A DNA stretch of 41,505 nucleotides from a virus (IMGVR_UViG_3300025087_000164:1-41505); one strand, 5' to 3'. Shown: positions 6,395-13,056, counted from the stretch's first letter. Program-made: numbers and translations. Notes: generated by a model not told the origin, from the letters alone.

Positions 6395-6413
6395 ATAAAT
6401 TGCTATCAATATA
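6384..6413 (+). promoter_or_regulatory. Promoter/operator before the MerR-like gene
   Basis: The 17-nt box AAATTGCTATCAATATA (6397-6413) is identical to that at 4670-4686 and ends 4 nt before the ATG at 6418. A TTGAAA at 6384-6389 could be the -35 with CAATAT (6407-6412) as the -10, spacer 17. Likely shared regulation of the two units, perhaps by the product of 6418. Confidence 0.6.
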
Positions 6414-6417
6414 AATT

Positions 6418-6708
6418 ATGACTGGTTTTCTCACGCTCAAACATATTCAAGAAGCCCTCAAGGTAGAACGGACCAAGATGCTTGCTGATGGCATCCTTAA
6501 AGAGTCTGGCAGATCCAAGTTCCCGGTTAATAGAAACTCCATCATCAAGCTCGAAAGGGAAGGGATTATAGACCGGCCATTAAGAACCCAAGTCCACTCT
6601 AACAGGGAGGACCGGCTATATGACGAGGAAGAAGTAGAGAAAATAGTAGCCCAAGTAAAAAAATATGTTCTCTCAAAGAAACACCTTAGCCCAATGAAGG
6701 AGAAATAA
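6418..6708 (+). CDS. MerR-like winged-helix regulator
   Basis: 96 residues. The centre reads SIIKLEREGIIDRPLRTQ and then RLYDEEEVEKIVAQVKKYV, the wing and following helix of MerR-type DNA-binding domains (lexxeGii-x-R...rrY-x-eevexi). The N-terminal LTLKHIQEAL is the first helix of the fold. There is no effector domain. The gene has its own promoter with a 17-nt box also present before 4696, so autoregulation plus control of the annealing operon is plausible but unproven. Confidence 0.6.
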   Translation: MTGFLTLKHIQEALKVERTKMLADGILKESGRSKFPVNRNSIIKLEREGIIDRPLRTQVHSNREDRLYDEEEVEKIVAQVKKYVLSKKHLSPMKEK

Positions 6709-6709
6709 A

Positions 6710-7123
6710 ATGAAACTAGAACAACAAATAACCAATTTAGAATTATCAAAGAAACTCGAAGAGCTTGGAGTAAAGCAGGAGAGTTTGTTTTATTGGGGAG
6801 AAAGACCATATGGGAAAAATAGAAAGCCGTGGGTGCCAGAGATTTTTGGAGAAGATGCCCCATTTGGTGAAGGGGTAGCCAAGATTGCTTCCGCCTTTAC
6901 CGTTGCTGAGTTGGGAACTTTATTGCCCAAGTCAATTCAGATAAGAGAAGAGGTTTTTTGGCTACAAATTGAGCCTCAGGGAGTTCAAGATGGATGGGCT
7001 TGCCAATATAGAAACATTGCTACCAAGTTTGGATTTGTTCCTAAGTTTTTTGAGGATAAAAGTATGACCAATGCTATGGCCAAAATGCTTATTTATTTAA
7101 TAGAAAACAAATTACTTAAATGA
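6710..7123 (+). CDS. Conserved-type phage hypothetical protein
   Basis: 137 residues starting 1 nt after the upstream stop. It opens with a helical LELSKKLEELGVKQESLFYW, has FTVAELGTLLPK in the middle and ends AMAKMLIYLIENKLLK. This layout occurs in many phage early regions, but I know no assigned activity. Trp and aromatic content suggest a folded domain. The last codons overlap the next gene. Confidence 0.65.
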   Translation: MKLEQQITNLELSKKLEELGVKQESLFYWGERPYGKNRKPWVPEIFGEDAPFGEGVAKIASAFTVAELGTLLPKSIQIREEVFWLQIEPQGVQDGWACQYRNIATKFGFVPKFFEDKSMTNAMAKMLIYLIENKLLK

Positions 7124-7458
7124 CTAAACCAAAAGCAGAAAAAGGGAGAGAGATAAAGATGAAAATAATTAAAATAACAGAAAGCCTTATTAAGTTTGAC
7201 AATGGCACCGAGATTACTTTTTCTCACGACCAAGACTGTTGTGAGCAGGTTTATGCTGATTTCAATTCTCTAAAAGACCAGGACATAAAAAAGAAAACAT
7301 TTAAGGAGATTAAGATAAGAGGAGTCAGGGGTTCTGGGTTCAGACTTAATGAGTATTTTATACCTTGCTACAATGAACAAAATGGCTATTATTCTTCCAA
7401 ATACTCGGACTTGCCCCGCCCAAAGCTCTTAAAAGTAGAGGACTTTGTAAGGGGGTGA
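7120..7458 (+). CDS. Small protein with HDQDCCE motif (DUF7448-like?)
   Basis: 112 residues; an internal ATG at about codon 14 is an alternative start. The middle reads NGTEITFSHDQDCCEQVYADF, a motif I associate with a small uncharacterised phage family, followed by a mixed beta region with Tyr-rich tail (NEQNGYYSSKYSD). The Cys pair next to His and Asp suggests metal binding. Function unknown. It overlaps the upstream gene (ATGA). Confidence 0.6.
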   Translation: MTKPKAEKGREIKMKIIKITESLIKFDNGTEITFSHDQDCCEQVYADFNSLKDQDIKKKTFKEIKIRGVRGSGFRLNEYFIPCYNEQNGYYSSKYSDLPRPKLLKVEDFVRG

Positions 7459-7463
7459 TTAAA

Positions 7464-7805
7464 ATGACAAAAAAGAATCAAGCCAAATTTTTAGGGTTAA
7501 TAATTCTCGGATTCGGACTAGGAATTGGTTATGTTCTAGCAGATAATCTCGTTGTTCCAAAATTACTACCACGAACTACAGCACAAATTGAGGAAAGAAA
7601 AATTCGGGATTACAAAGAAGTTGAATCTGTCTGCGGAGAAAACAATGTTTCTGAATTATGTAGTGATGGCACGAACGGCTGTAAGGTGATAACAGGTTTT
7701 GCCTGTAACAACTATAAAAATGCGGTACATAAAGAGGAAATAGAAAAAGAAAGAAAAGAGCGTGAAGAACAATATAGACGGGAATTTCCAGAGTATTACA
7801 AGTAA
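7464..7805 (+). CDS. Membrane-anchored small extracytoplasmic protein
   Basis: 113 residues from the ATG at 7464, chosen over the GTG at 7455 because GGGGGTGA sits at ribosome-binding distance. Residues 9-28 form a membrane segment rich in glycine (LGLIILGFGLGIGYVL). The rest is polar with four cysteines (VCGENN, ELCSDG, GCKVI, FACNN) likely paired outside the cytoplasm, then a highly charged Glu/Arg helix. It could be an envelope or superinfection-related protein. No family recognised. Confidence 0.6.
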   Translation: MTKKNQAKFLGLIILGFGLGIGYVLADNLVVPKLLPRTTAQIEERKIRDYKEVESVCGENNVSELCSDGTNGCKVITGFACNNYKNAVHKEEIEKERKEREEQYRREFPEYYK

Positions 7806-7932
7806 CTCTCTTTGAGGAGGTTTACTCTAGGATTGTAGGGTAATGCTTTAGCGATAGGGCATTGTCAATCCCTTCGGGGGTTGTAAGTTATCGCCCATCA
7901 ATCCTAGATTAAGCCCCCCTACAAAGGCAGAG
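7806..7932 (+). ncRNA. Predicted structured RNA with long helix, pseudoknot and UUCG hairpin
   Basis: Begins right after the stop at 7805. Closing stem CTCTCTTTG (7806-7814) with CAAAG/AGAG (7922-7932, 2-nt bulge). Long helix: TCTAGGATTG (7826-7835) with CAATCCTAGA (7899-7908), perfect over 10 bp and extended through GGTTTA/TTAAGCC and GG/CC (about 7816-7824 with 7910-7918). Inside are AATGC (7842-7846)/GCATT (7859-7863), GCGATA (7851-7856)/TATCGC (7889-7894) crossing it as an H-type pseudoknot, and CAATCCC-TTCG-GGGGTTG (7866-7883). No known class recognised. It could be a free small RNA or an mRNA leader control element. Confidence 0.7.
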
Positions 7933-7965
7933 AGGCCGGTAAGGAGGGTTTGAGAGTAAGAGGAT

Positions 7966-7987
7966 AACACCCTTTGATTAACTAAGA
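7966..7987 (+). repeat. Variant copy of the 20-bp gene-boundary repeat
   Basis: AACACCCTTTGATTAACTAAGA, a two-insertion variant of the exact repeat at 8251 and 8931, ending directly before the ATG at 7988. Confidence 0.65.
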
Positions 7988-8248
7988 ATGAAAAGAATAA
8001 ATAAAAAAAGAATGGCTGGAATTGAATTTACTAACGAGGCGTTGGGTGTTCTTTCTTTAATTGGTAAAACATCAAAAGACCCAACAGAACGAAGAATTAT
8101 CCGTATAAGAAGAAATTTGGAGTTGGCGGTGGATTCACTTAATAAAGAGCTTGTACGACATATCCCTAAGATTAAAATCAGGAGAATAAGTATTGAAAAG
8201 GTTGGCGAGGTAGAAATACACAGAACTTTACCAGACTATAAAACTTAA
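7988..8248 (+). CDS. Small basic hypothetical protein (86 aa)
   Basis: Very rich in Arg/Lys/Ile (for example RRIIRIRRNLELAVDSL and IPKIKIRRISIEK), with no cysteines or membrane segment. It may bind nucleic acid through its basic surface, but no fold is recognised. It is bounded upstream by the structured RNA and a boundary repeat, and downstream by a second repeat copy, so it is probably a separately acquired cassette. Confidence 0.6.
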   Translation: MKRINKKRMAGIEFTNEALGVLSLIGKTSKDPTERRIIRIRRNLELAVDSLNKELVRHIPKIKIRRISIEKVGEVEIHRTLPDYKT

Positions 8249-8250
8249 CT

Positions 8251-8270
8251 AACACCCTGATTTACTAAGA
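8251..8270 (+). repeat. 20-bp direct repeat, copy 1 (left of RNA ligase)
   Basis: AACACCCTGATTTACTAAGA, identical to 8931-8950. The two copies bracket the RNA ligase gene exactly, each starting at or within a few bases of a stop codon. Confidence 0.9.
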
Positions 8271-8281
8271 AGAAAAAGAAT

Positions 8282-8932
8282 ATGGAATATCACAAAATAA
8301 ATTCAATCTACAAGAGAGATATGAGTAAACCCAATGCCCCATTTATTGTGGGGGAATGGGCTGACCCTGCGTTTGATTATCTTCAGAGCAACCAGTGGGA
8401 GTTTACCGAAAAAGTTGACGGAACAAATATCCGTGTAATGTTTAATGGAAAGGACATTGTTTTTGGAGGAAAGACGGATAACGCCCAAATACCTGCACAT
8501 CTCACCAATAAGCTTAATGATACATTTCTAACGATTACCAAAAGAAAACTCTTAATGGATATGTTCAACAAAGAAGGGGAAGAAACCAATGTCATCTTAT
8601 ATGGAGAAGGTTTCGGTTTCAAAATTCAAGGCAAGGTTGGTGTTGATTACTTGATGAATGATGTAGATTTTATGCTTTTTGATGTAAAGGTTGGAGATTG
8701 GTGGCTTGAAAGGAAAAATGTTTATGATATTGGGCAAAAGCTAGGATTAAGAGTCAGTCCCGCTGTCGGATATGGAACAATAAACGAAGCTGTAAAGCTT
8801 GTAAAAAAAGGATTTAAGTCATCTTTTGGAACGGCTGATGCTGAAGGTTTAGTATTAAGACCTGCTTGTGAATTGAAAACCAGAAGTGGCGATAGAATTA
8901 TTACAAAAATTAAAGTTAGAGATTTTAACTAA
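8282..8932 (+). CDS. RNA ligase (Rnl2-like nucleotidyltransferase domain)
   Basis: 216 residues, an isolated adenylyltransferase core. Motif I is K44 in EKVDGTNIRV (the AMP-accepting lysine). YGEGFG (about 111) fits motif III, AEGLVLRP (about 196) motif IV, and ITKIKVRDF at the C-terminus motif V. Such enzymes seal 3'-OH/5'-P RNA ends using ATP, as in phage tRNA repair. There is no polynucleotide kinase and no tRNA gene nearby; the structured RNA at 7806 lies 350 nt upstream. The gene is flanked by exact 20-bp repeats and looks more AT-rich than the head genes, as a cassette would. Some of these cores are C-terminally truncated relative to T4 Rnl2. Confidence 0.85.
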   Translation: MEYHKINSIYKRDMSKPNAPFIVGEWADPAFDYLQSNQWEFTEKVDGTNIRVMFNGKDIVFGGKTDNAQIPAHLTNKLNDTFLTITKRKLLMDMFNKEGEETNVILYGEGFGFKIQGKVGVDYLMNDVDFMLFDVKVGDWWLERKNVYDIGQKLGLRVSPAVGYGTINEAVKLVKKGFKSSFGTADAEGLVLRPACELKTRSGDRIITKIKVRDFN

Positions 8933-8950
8933 CACCCTGATTTACTAAGA
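8931..8950 (+). repeat. 20-bp direct repeat, copy 2 (right of RNA ligase)
   Basis: Exact copy of 8251-8270. It contains the last two bases of the ligase stop and its final base is the A of the next ATG (8950). Confidence 0.9.
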
Positions 8951-9201
8951 TGAATAAAGACACAAAGTTGAAAAAGAAGTTTGAAGATTTATTGAGAACC
9001 TTTACTGTTGTAGAGTTTGGTGATAATTTTGATGATGATAAACTTTGGTCATTTATCCACTCCGCAGTAGAGGAGGCTTATAAAGACGGATATGATACTT
9101 TTGTCAAAGTGGCGAGGAAAAGCACGGGCTGGAAACCGAAATATTTAAAAGATTTGATAAAAGAAGCAGTAGATGAGGCAAGGAAAGAGGAAAGAAGGTA
9201 G
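8950..9201 (+). CDS. Hypothetical acidic/basic helical protein (83 aa)
   Basis: Helical and charged throughout: acidic in the middle (GDNFDDDKLWSF), Lys/Arg/Glu-rich at the end (KEAVDEARKEERR). No cysteine, no membrane segment. Starts at the end of a boundary repeat. Function unknown. Confidence 0.55.
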   Translation: MNKDTKLKKKFEDLLRTFTVVEFGDNFDDDKLWSFIHSAVEEAYKDGYDTFVKVARKSTGWKPKYLKDLIKEAVDEARKEERR

Positions 9202-9210
9202 GTGAGAAAA

Positions 9211-9396
9211 ATGAAGAAAATAAAGGAAAGTAAAACAGCAAATCCGTTTCTTAACGCAGGTTTTGAACATCCGTTGGCTCAAAATGACGAACGGTTTGAA
9301 GTTTTTAAGATTATTGATAGTTTGCTCCACCAACGGGAGAAAAAGGGAAATGAGTTTAACAGAAAAAGAAATACAGGAAATCCGAGAGAGATATAA
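9211..9396 (+). CDS. Small hypothetical protein (61 aa)
   Basis: ATG at 9211 preferred over the GTG at 9202 because AGGTGAG lies upstream. The protein is Lys/Glu-rich with a central helix (ERFEVFKIIDSLLHQREKK). It overlaps the next gene by 47 nt in another frame, longer than the other overlaps here, so one of the two could be spurious. The ribosome-binding sites of both look usable. Confidence 0.45.
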   Translation: MKKIKESKTANPFLNAGFEHPLAQNDERFEVFKIIDSLLHQREKKGNEFNRKRNTGNPREI

Positions 9397-9625
9397 CATT
9401 GTCCCTGTGGGCAAAAACGGAAGACTGGTTAGAGAGAAACCAAAGAGAGCGTGGGCAAGCCCGACGGGGAACAGGAAGTATCTTAAATGCGGAGAGCGTT
9501 TCTACGAAATAATTACCAGAAACAAAATTAAGGGAATTTTAACAAGGTATTTTGGATTTGTGAACCTTGATGATTTTATTGAAACAATGCACGGAGAGAT
9601 TCAATTTTTAGATGAAAACAATTAA
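9350..9625 (+). CDS. Hypothetical protein (91 aa)
   Basis: Start set at 9350 by a purine-rich AAAAAGGGAA upstream; earlier in-frame starts lie deeper in the previous gene. Helical N-terminus (LTEKEIQEIRERYNI), then a mixed region with basic residues (REKPKRAWASPTGNRKY) and an acidic C-terminus. It overlaps the next gene by 14 nt. No family recognised. Confidence 0.6.
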   Translation: MSLTEKEIQEIRERYNIVPVGKNGRLVREKPKRAWASPTGNRKYLKCGERFYEIITRNKIKGILTRYFGFVNLDDFIETMHGEIQFLDENN

Positions 9626-9836
9626 AATCGGGAACTCTGGGCAATCAGTCAGACTAAGGCTATCGTGGACAGAAAGGCAAATGCTAGCAACGGCAATCCG
9701 ATATAGAGTTTTAAGGGCGGATTATTTAGGAGAATGGGCAAGGGGCATAATGCAAATGCTACTTGATAGGATAGAGGGCAGATTGCCGAAGTTTAGAAAT
9801 CCAATAAGAAAGAGGATTAAATCCAATGCCGACTAA
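9612..9836 (+). CDS. Basic hypothetical protein (74 aa)
   Basis: Strongly basic with Trp, Tyr and Arg through the centre (WTERQMLATAIRYRVLRADY) and an Arg/Lys tail (RNPIRKRIKSNAD). Overlaps both neighbours. The helical basic character suggests nucleic-acid binding; there is no motif to support more. Confidence 0.55.
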   Translation: MKTIKIGNSGQSVRLRLSWTERQMLATAIRYRVLRADYLGEWARGIMQMLLDRIEGRLPKFRNPIRKRIKSNAD

Positions 9837-10062
9837 AGATATGGGGAATGATTTTCCAAGACTAATTAAAGAGGCACGGACTAAGCTGGGAATGACTGCA
9901 ACCGAATTTGGAAAAGAAATGGGAGTTTCTGTTACTGCCGTGAGCCTTTGGGAGAGTAACAAACGAGAAGCCCCCTATCGGGTTCTGTATCGTTGCCAAG
10001 ATATTATGAAAAACTACCAGAAGTGCAATAAGTGTAAAGGGAAAGGATATGTCAGGTTATGA
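9826..10062 (+). CDS. XRE-type HTH protein with a CxxCxGxG zinc knuckle
   Basis: 78 residues. Residues 10-62 are a Cro/CI-type helix-turn-helix: LIKEARTKLGMTATEFGKEM then VSVTAVSLWESNKREAPYRV. The last 15 residues add CNKCKGKGYV, a single DnaJ-type zinc knuckle. Known XRE proteins repress or regulate phage early genes. The combination of this fold with one knuckle in so short a protein is uncommon and may support dimerisation through a shared metal. It overlaps both neighbours. Confidence 0.75.
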   Translation: MPTKDMGNDFPRLIKEARTKLGMTATEFGKEMGVSVTAVSLWESNKREAPYRVLYRCQDIMKNYQKCNKCKGKGYVRL

Positions 10063-10385
10063 CCCCCTTAAAAGAGAAAATAATTAAGGAGTTTGAGAAG
10101 TATTGGTATCACGCTGGAGAGTGGCACTTGGCAGAATGTTACCTTATTTTAGACGACCAAGGTGTTTGTAATTGTAAGACAAGTAAGAATCGCAAAGAAA
10201 TACTCAAGGCCCTAGACTCCTACAGAGAAGAAATAATTAAGGAGATAGGGGAACACATTGACGAATTTATGGAATTACAAAGCAAAAACCGAGGCTTCAC
10301 CGAAGAAGATTTAATAACTTTAGAAGTAGGAATTGGAGCGTTCTTGATGTCTTATAAGTTATCCCACCTCAAAGGAGACAAATGA
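10059..10385 (+). CDS. Hypothetical protein with Cys/His pairs (108 aa)
   Basis: Helical protein opening LKEKIIKEFEKYWYHAGEWH, with two short Cys motifs (AECYLIL, VCNCKTSK) that with nearby His could bind metal. Acidic C-terminal half. ATGA overlaps on both sides. No family recognised. Confidence 0.6.
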   Translation: MTPLKEKIIKEFEKYWYHAGEWHLAECYLILDDQGVCNCKTSKNRKEILKALDSYREEIIKEIGEHIDEFMELQSKNRGFTEEDLITLEVGIGAFLMSYKLSHLKGDK

Positions 10386-10525
10386 AGAAGATAGAACAGA
10401 TAAAAGAGTATTGGCGAATTGACACAAGAGGCGGGCAAGAGATAATTCCTACCAATGAACAAATTGATTTTCTTGTTACAAAGATGAACGAAATAATAGA
10501 CAGACTGAATAAAGAGAAGATATGA
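10382..10525 (+). CDS. Small hypothetical protein (47 aa)
   Basis: ATGA overlaps on both sides. Charged, helical at both ends, no cysteine (for example FLVTKMNEIIDRLNKEKI). Part of a chain of coupled small early genes. Confidence 0.5.
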   Translation: MKKIEQIKEYWRIDTRGGQEIIPTNEQIDFLVTKMNEIIDRLNKEKI

Positions 10526-10650
10526 AGAAAACCTTGATTGAAAAACGCTTACTAGATTTCAGGAAGTTCTTGGACAAGAATTATGGGGGTTCTATTAAAA
10601 AATATGAGGAGGCTATCCGAGAAGAAACAATAAATGAAGAAAATTCTTGA
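10522..10650 (+). CDS. Small hypothetical protein (42 aa)
   Basis: Overlaps the previous stop by ATGA. Basic N-terminal half (EKRLLDFRKFLDKN), acidic C-terminal half. Its end overlaps the next gene by 17 nt. No motif. Confidence 0.45.
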   Translation: MKKTLIEKRLLDFRKFLDKNYGGSIKKYEEAIREETINEENS

Positions 10651-10753
10651 ACTGATATTTTGTAAATTACTTAAAAGACATTTTTGGGTTAAAAGCATTG
10701 ATGGTAGGTTAGAATTTTGTGCTTTTTGTGATGTATTAAGAAAGGAAGAATGA
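10634..10753 (+). CDS. Tiny CxxC protein (39 aa)
   Basis: Basic, with C10 and a CAFC pair at 29-32, suggesting a small metal-binding or redox peptide. Starts inside the previous gene and ends in an ATGA overlap with the next. Confidence 0.45.
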   Translation: MKKILELIFCKLLKRHFWVKSIDGRLEFCAFCDVLRKEE

Positions 10754-10887
10754 AACCCATAGGTGAGATTAAATTAGAAGTTCATAAAAACGGGAAAAGA
10801 ATAGACAAAGAAATCAAAAGGATTTACTTTGACGATGCCCAAGTCCGTCAGCTTATCTGTCCAGATTGCGGAGAAATTAGTCTATGA
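10750..10887 (+). CDS. Tiny zinc-ribbon-like protein (45 aa)
   Basis: Ends in LICPDCGEISL, half of a zinc ribbon that could be completed by dimerisation. Basic N-terminal half. ATGA overlaps on both sides. Function unknown. Confidence 0.5.
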   Translation: MKPIGEIKLEVHKNGKRIDKEIKRIYFDDAQVRQLICPDCGEISL

Positions 10888-11111
10888 ATAAGAACATAAA
10901 AATAAGAAGCACAATCCCTTTCAAGCTAAAAGATAGAGTTGACCGCAACTGGAAAGCCTTTAACTTAAAAGCCCAGTTTGGATTTTTGCCAGAGAGTATT
11001 ATAATAAGTAAACCGCACGGACAAAATAATGTGTTCATCTTAAGTGCGGTTCTGACCAAGGAAGAGCTTGCCAAATTGAAGGAGTCAAAAAAACCTAAGC
11101 CCAAAAAGTGA
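10884..11111 (+). CDS. Basic hypothetical protein (75 aa)
   Basis: Mixed beta and helix with a lysine tail (KESKKPKPKK). No cysteine, no membrane segment. It overlaps the neighbouring genes by 4 nt on each side. May bind nucleic acid. Confidence 0.55.
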   Translation: MNKNIKIRSTIPFKLKDRVDRNWKAFNLKAQFGFLPESIIISKPHGQNNVFILSAVLTKEELAKLKESKKPKPKK

Positions 11112-11383
11112 CAACTGTCTACTCAAATCTCTACGAAATAACCGAACTTCAACAGAAGATAATGAGATTTATAGACTACTGGGTCCACACCCAGAAGATA
11201 CCGGTCCCCCAAAAGGATATAATAATGGAGATGGAGACAAGAGGAGAGAAGAACTCAACCATAACCCACGCCCTAAATGGCCTTATTAAACTAAGCTATA
11301 TCAGAAAAGCAGTTACCAACTCATCTGGGGAGGACGGTACAGGAGCAAGAAAGACCAAGTATGTGATGTTGAAGAGATTATGA
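11108..11383 (+). CDS. Winged-helix protein before the terminase
   Basis: 91 residues from a GTG overlapping the previous stop. Reads as a winged helix: LQQKIMRFIDYWVHTQKIPV then PQKDIIMEMETRGEKNSTITHALNGLIKLSYIRKA and a charged wing. This is the DNA-binding half seen in LexA/MarR-like proteins, with no second domain. As the last early gene, directly upstream of the packaging genes, it is a candidate switch for late expression. Confidence 0.6.
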   Translation: MTTVYSNLYEITELQQKIMRFIDYWVHTQKIPVPQKDIIMEMETRGEKNSTITHALNGLIKLSYIRKAVTNSSGEDGTGARKTKYVMLKRL

Positions 11384-11407
11384 AACAAAGCATTCACCAA
11401 ATCGATT

Positions 11408-11451
11408 CTAAGGGGTGTGTAGAAAGTTTGACTACATCCGATACCTCTTAG
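11408..11451 (+). promoter_or_regulatory. Hairpin leader before the terminase genes
   Basis: CTAAGGGGT (11408-11416) pairs with ACCTCTTAG (11443-11451), 9 bp with one G-U. Inside, TGTAG (11418-11422) pairs with CTACA (11432-11436). No U-tract follows. A TTGACT at 11428-11433 lacks a good -10, so a promoter is not claimed. Confidence 0.45.
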
Positions 11452-11469
11452 TTCAGGCACAAAACAAGC

Positions 11470-11904
11470 ATGGCCAAAAAATACAATTATACAAAGAAGA
11501 CAGGAAGACCAACGCTTTACAAACCAGAAATAATTGATGAGTTAAATAATTATCTTAAAGAAGCGATACCGGAGAATATGAAGATACCGACTGTTGAGGG
11601 GATAGCATTAAAGTTAGGAATAACCAAAGAAACTCTTTATCAGTGGGCTAAAAAATATCCGGAGTTTTCTGACTCTTTGAAAGAATTAAAAATGAAGCAG
11701 AAGGAGGCATTGATTGAAGTTGGTATCTTTGGAGGAAAAGAGATAAATGCCGCAATAGTCTCACTTCTTCTTCGGGTCAATCACAAGATGGTAGAAACCA
11801 CAAAGGCTGATATAACCTCCGGCGGAAAACCCATACCAATTTTAGGCTATGTACATCCAGACGACAGCGACCCACAAACTCCAGGGTCTGACAAAGAGGA
11901 TTAG
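11470..11904 (+). CDS. terS: Terminase small subunit
   Basis: 144 residues. The N-terminal basic stretch (KKYNYTKKTGRPTLYKPE) leads into a helix-turn-helix (TVEGIALKLGITKETLYQWAKKYPEF) and then a coiled-coil oligomerisation helix (SLKELKMKQKEALIEVGIF), as in small terminases that recognise the packaging site. The C-terminal tail is Pro/Gly/Asp-rich. Its last 56 nt overlap the large subunit gene. Confidence 0.8.
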   Translation: MAKKYNYTKKTGRPTLYKPEIIDELNNYLKEAIPENMKIPTVEGIALKLGITKETLYQWAKKYPEFSDSLKELKMKQKEALIEVGIFGGKEINAAIVSLLLRVNHKMVETTKADITSGGKPIPILGYVHPDDSDPQTPGSDKED

Positions 11905-13024
11905 GATAGTCTGTGGCGGTACGGGGGCCAGTAAGACCATTTCTATCCTTCTGCTTCTTATCCAATATGCCCAAACCCATGACAACGAGATTATAAGCGT
12001 GGTTTCTGAAACCTTTCCACACCTTCGTAGAGGTGCGGTTAGGGATTTCTTAAGCATAATGACCGAGCATAACTACTTCGAGGACGCAAGGTGGAACAAG
12101 ACAGATTGTATTTATACTTTTGAGAACAAGAGTAAACTCGAGTTTTTCTCAGCCGACCAGCCGGGGAAAGTCAGGGGCCCAAGAAGAGATGTGTTATTTA
12201 TCAACGAAGCCAACAATATAAGTTATGAAACCTATACCCAGTTGGAGGTCAGAACCAAGAAAATAATCTGGATAGACTATAACCCCGTAAGTGAATTTTG
12301 GGTTTACGAAGAAATAATCGGGAAGATGGACTGCGATTTTATAACCTTAACATACCTTGACAATGAAGCACTCGACCCATTGATAGTTAAGGCGATAGAA
12401 GTCAGAAGATCCAACAAAAACTGGTGGAGAGTTTATGGCGAGGGGCTCTTGGGTGAGGCCGAGGGGAGGATTTACAAAGGGTGGAATGCCATTGATGATA
12501 TTCCAGACGATGCAAGACTTAAAAGAAAAGGATTGGACTTTGGCTACTCAAACGACCCAACATCCTTAGTAGACATCTACGTCTGGAATAACTCATTTAT
12601 TATTGACGAACTTCTCTATAGGAAAGGGATGAGCAACAAAGATATAGCCGACGCAATCCAACAGACCCAGGATGCCCTAGTAATAGGCGATAGCGCGGAA
12701 CCCAAGAGCCTTGATGAGATAAAGAGTTATGGAATATCTATCCTGCCCTCACAGAAGGGCCAAGGAAGCGTCTTACAGGGCATCCAGTACGTCCAGGACC
12801 AGACAATCTATGTTACCAAGAGAAGTATCAATATCTGGAAAGAGTATAGGAACTACCTTTGGCTGACCGATAAGGATGGGAAGATAATCAATGAACCCCA
12901 AGATTTCCTAAATCACACCATGGACGCAATCAGGTATGGGATGGAGAGCCTAAAACCAGTTGATTACAAAATAGACTTCTCGGATACAGGTGGCGTAAAA
13001 CCATTTATCGAGGGCGTTGGCTGA
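11849..13024 (+). CDS. terL: Terminase large subunit, PBSX/Terminase_3 type
   Basis: 391 residues. Walker A GGTGASKT (23-30), Walker B VLFINEANN, then a C-terminal RNase H-like nuclease with LDFGYSNDPTSLV, VIGDSAEPKSLDEI and HTMDAIRYGM carrying the acidic metal ligands. It translocates DNA into the procapsid using ATP and cuts the concatemer. The family is commonly associated with headful packaging, which agrees with a circularly permuted assembly. The start at 11849 is deep inside terS, but the Walker A at residue 23 leaves no room for a later one. Confidence 0.93.
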   Translation: MYIQTTATHKLQGLTKRIRIVCGGTGASKTISILLLLIQYAQTHDNEIISVVSETFPHLRRGAVRDFLSIMTEHNYFEDARWNKTDCIYTFENKSKLEFFSADQPGKVRGPRRDVLFINEANNISYETYTQLEVRTKKIIWIDYNPVSEFWVYEEIIGKMDCDFITLTYLDNEALDPLIVKAIEVRRSNKNWWRVYGEGLLGEAEGRIYKGWNAIDDIPDDARLKRKGLDFGYSNDPTSLVDIYVWNNSFIIDELLYRKGMSNKDIADAIQQTQDALVIGDSAEPKSLDEIKSYGISILPSQKGQGSVLQGIQYVQDQTIYVTKRSINIWKEYRNYLWLTDKDGKIINEPQDFLNHTMDAIRYGMESLKPVDYKIDFSDTGGVKPFIEGVG

Positions 13025-13027
13025 CTC

Positions 13028-13056
13028 TTGCCTTCCTTTAACTCCATAGTCTAATC
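13028..13056 (+). promoter_or_regulatory. Leaderless-type promoter before the portal gene
   Basis: TTGCCT 13028-13033, spacer 17, CTAATC 13051-13056, then TGTAGTT (7 nt) and ATG 13064. Transcription would start at about the ATG itself. Confidence 0.6.

Noticed and set aside
11428-11456. Promoter before the terminase genes (TTGACT)
   Set aside because: The hexamer at proper spacing is GTTCAG, not a credible -10, and the segment is part of a hairpin.
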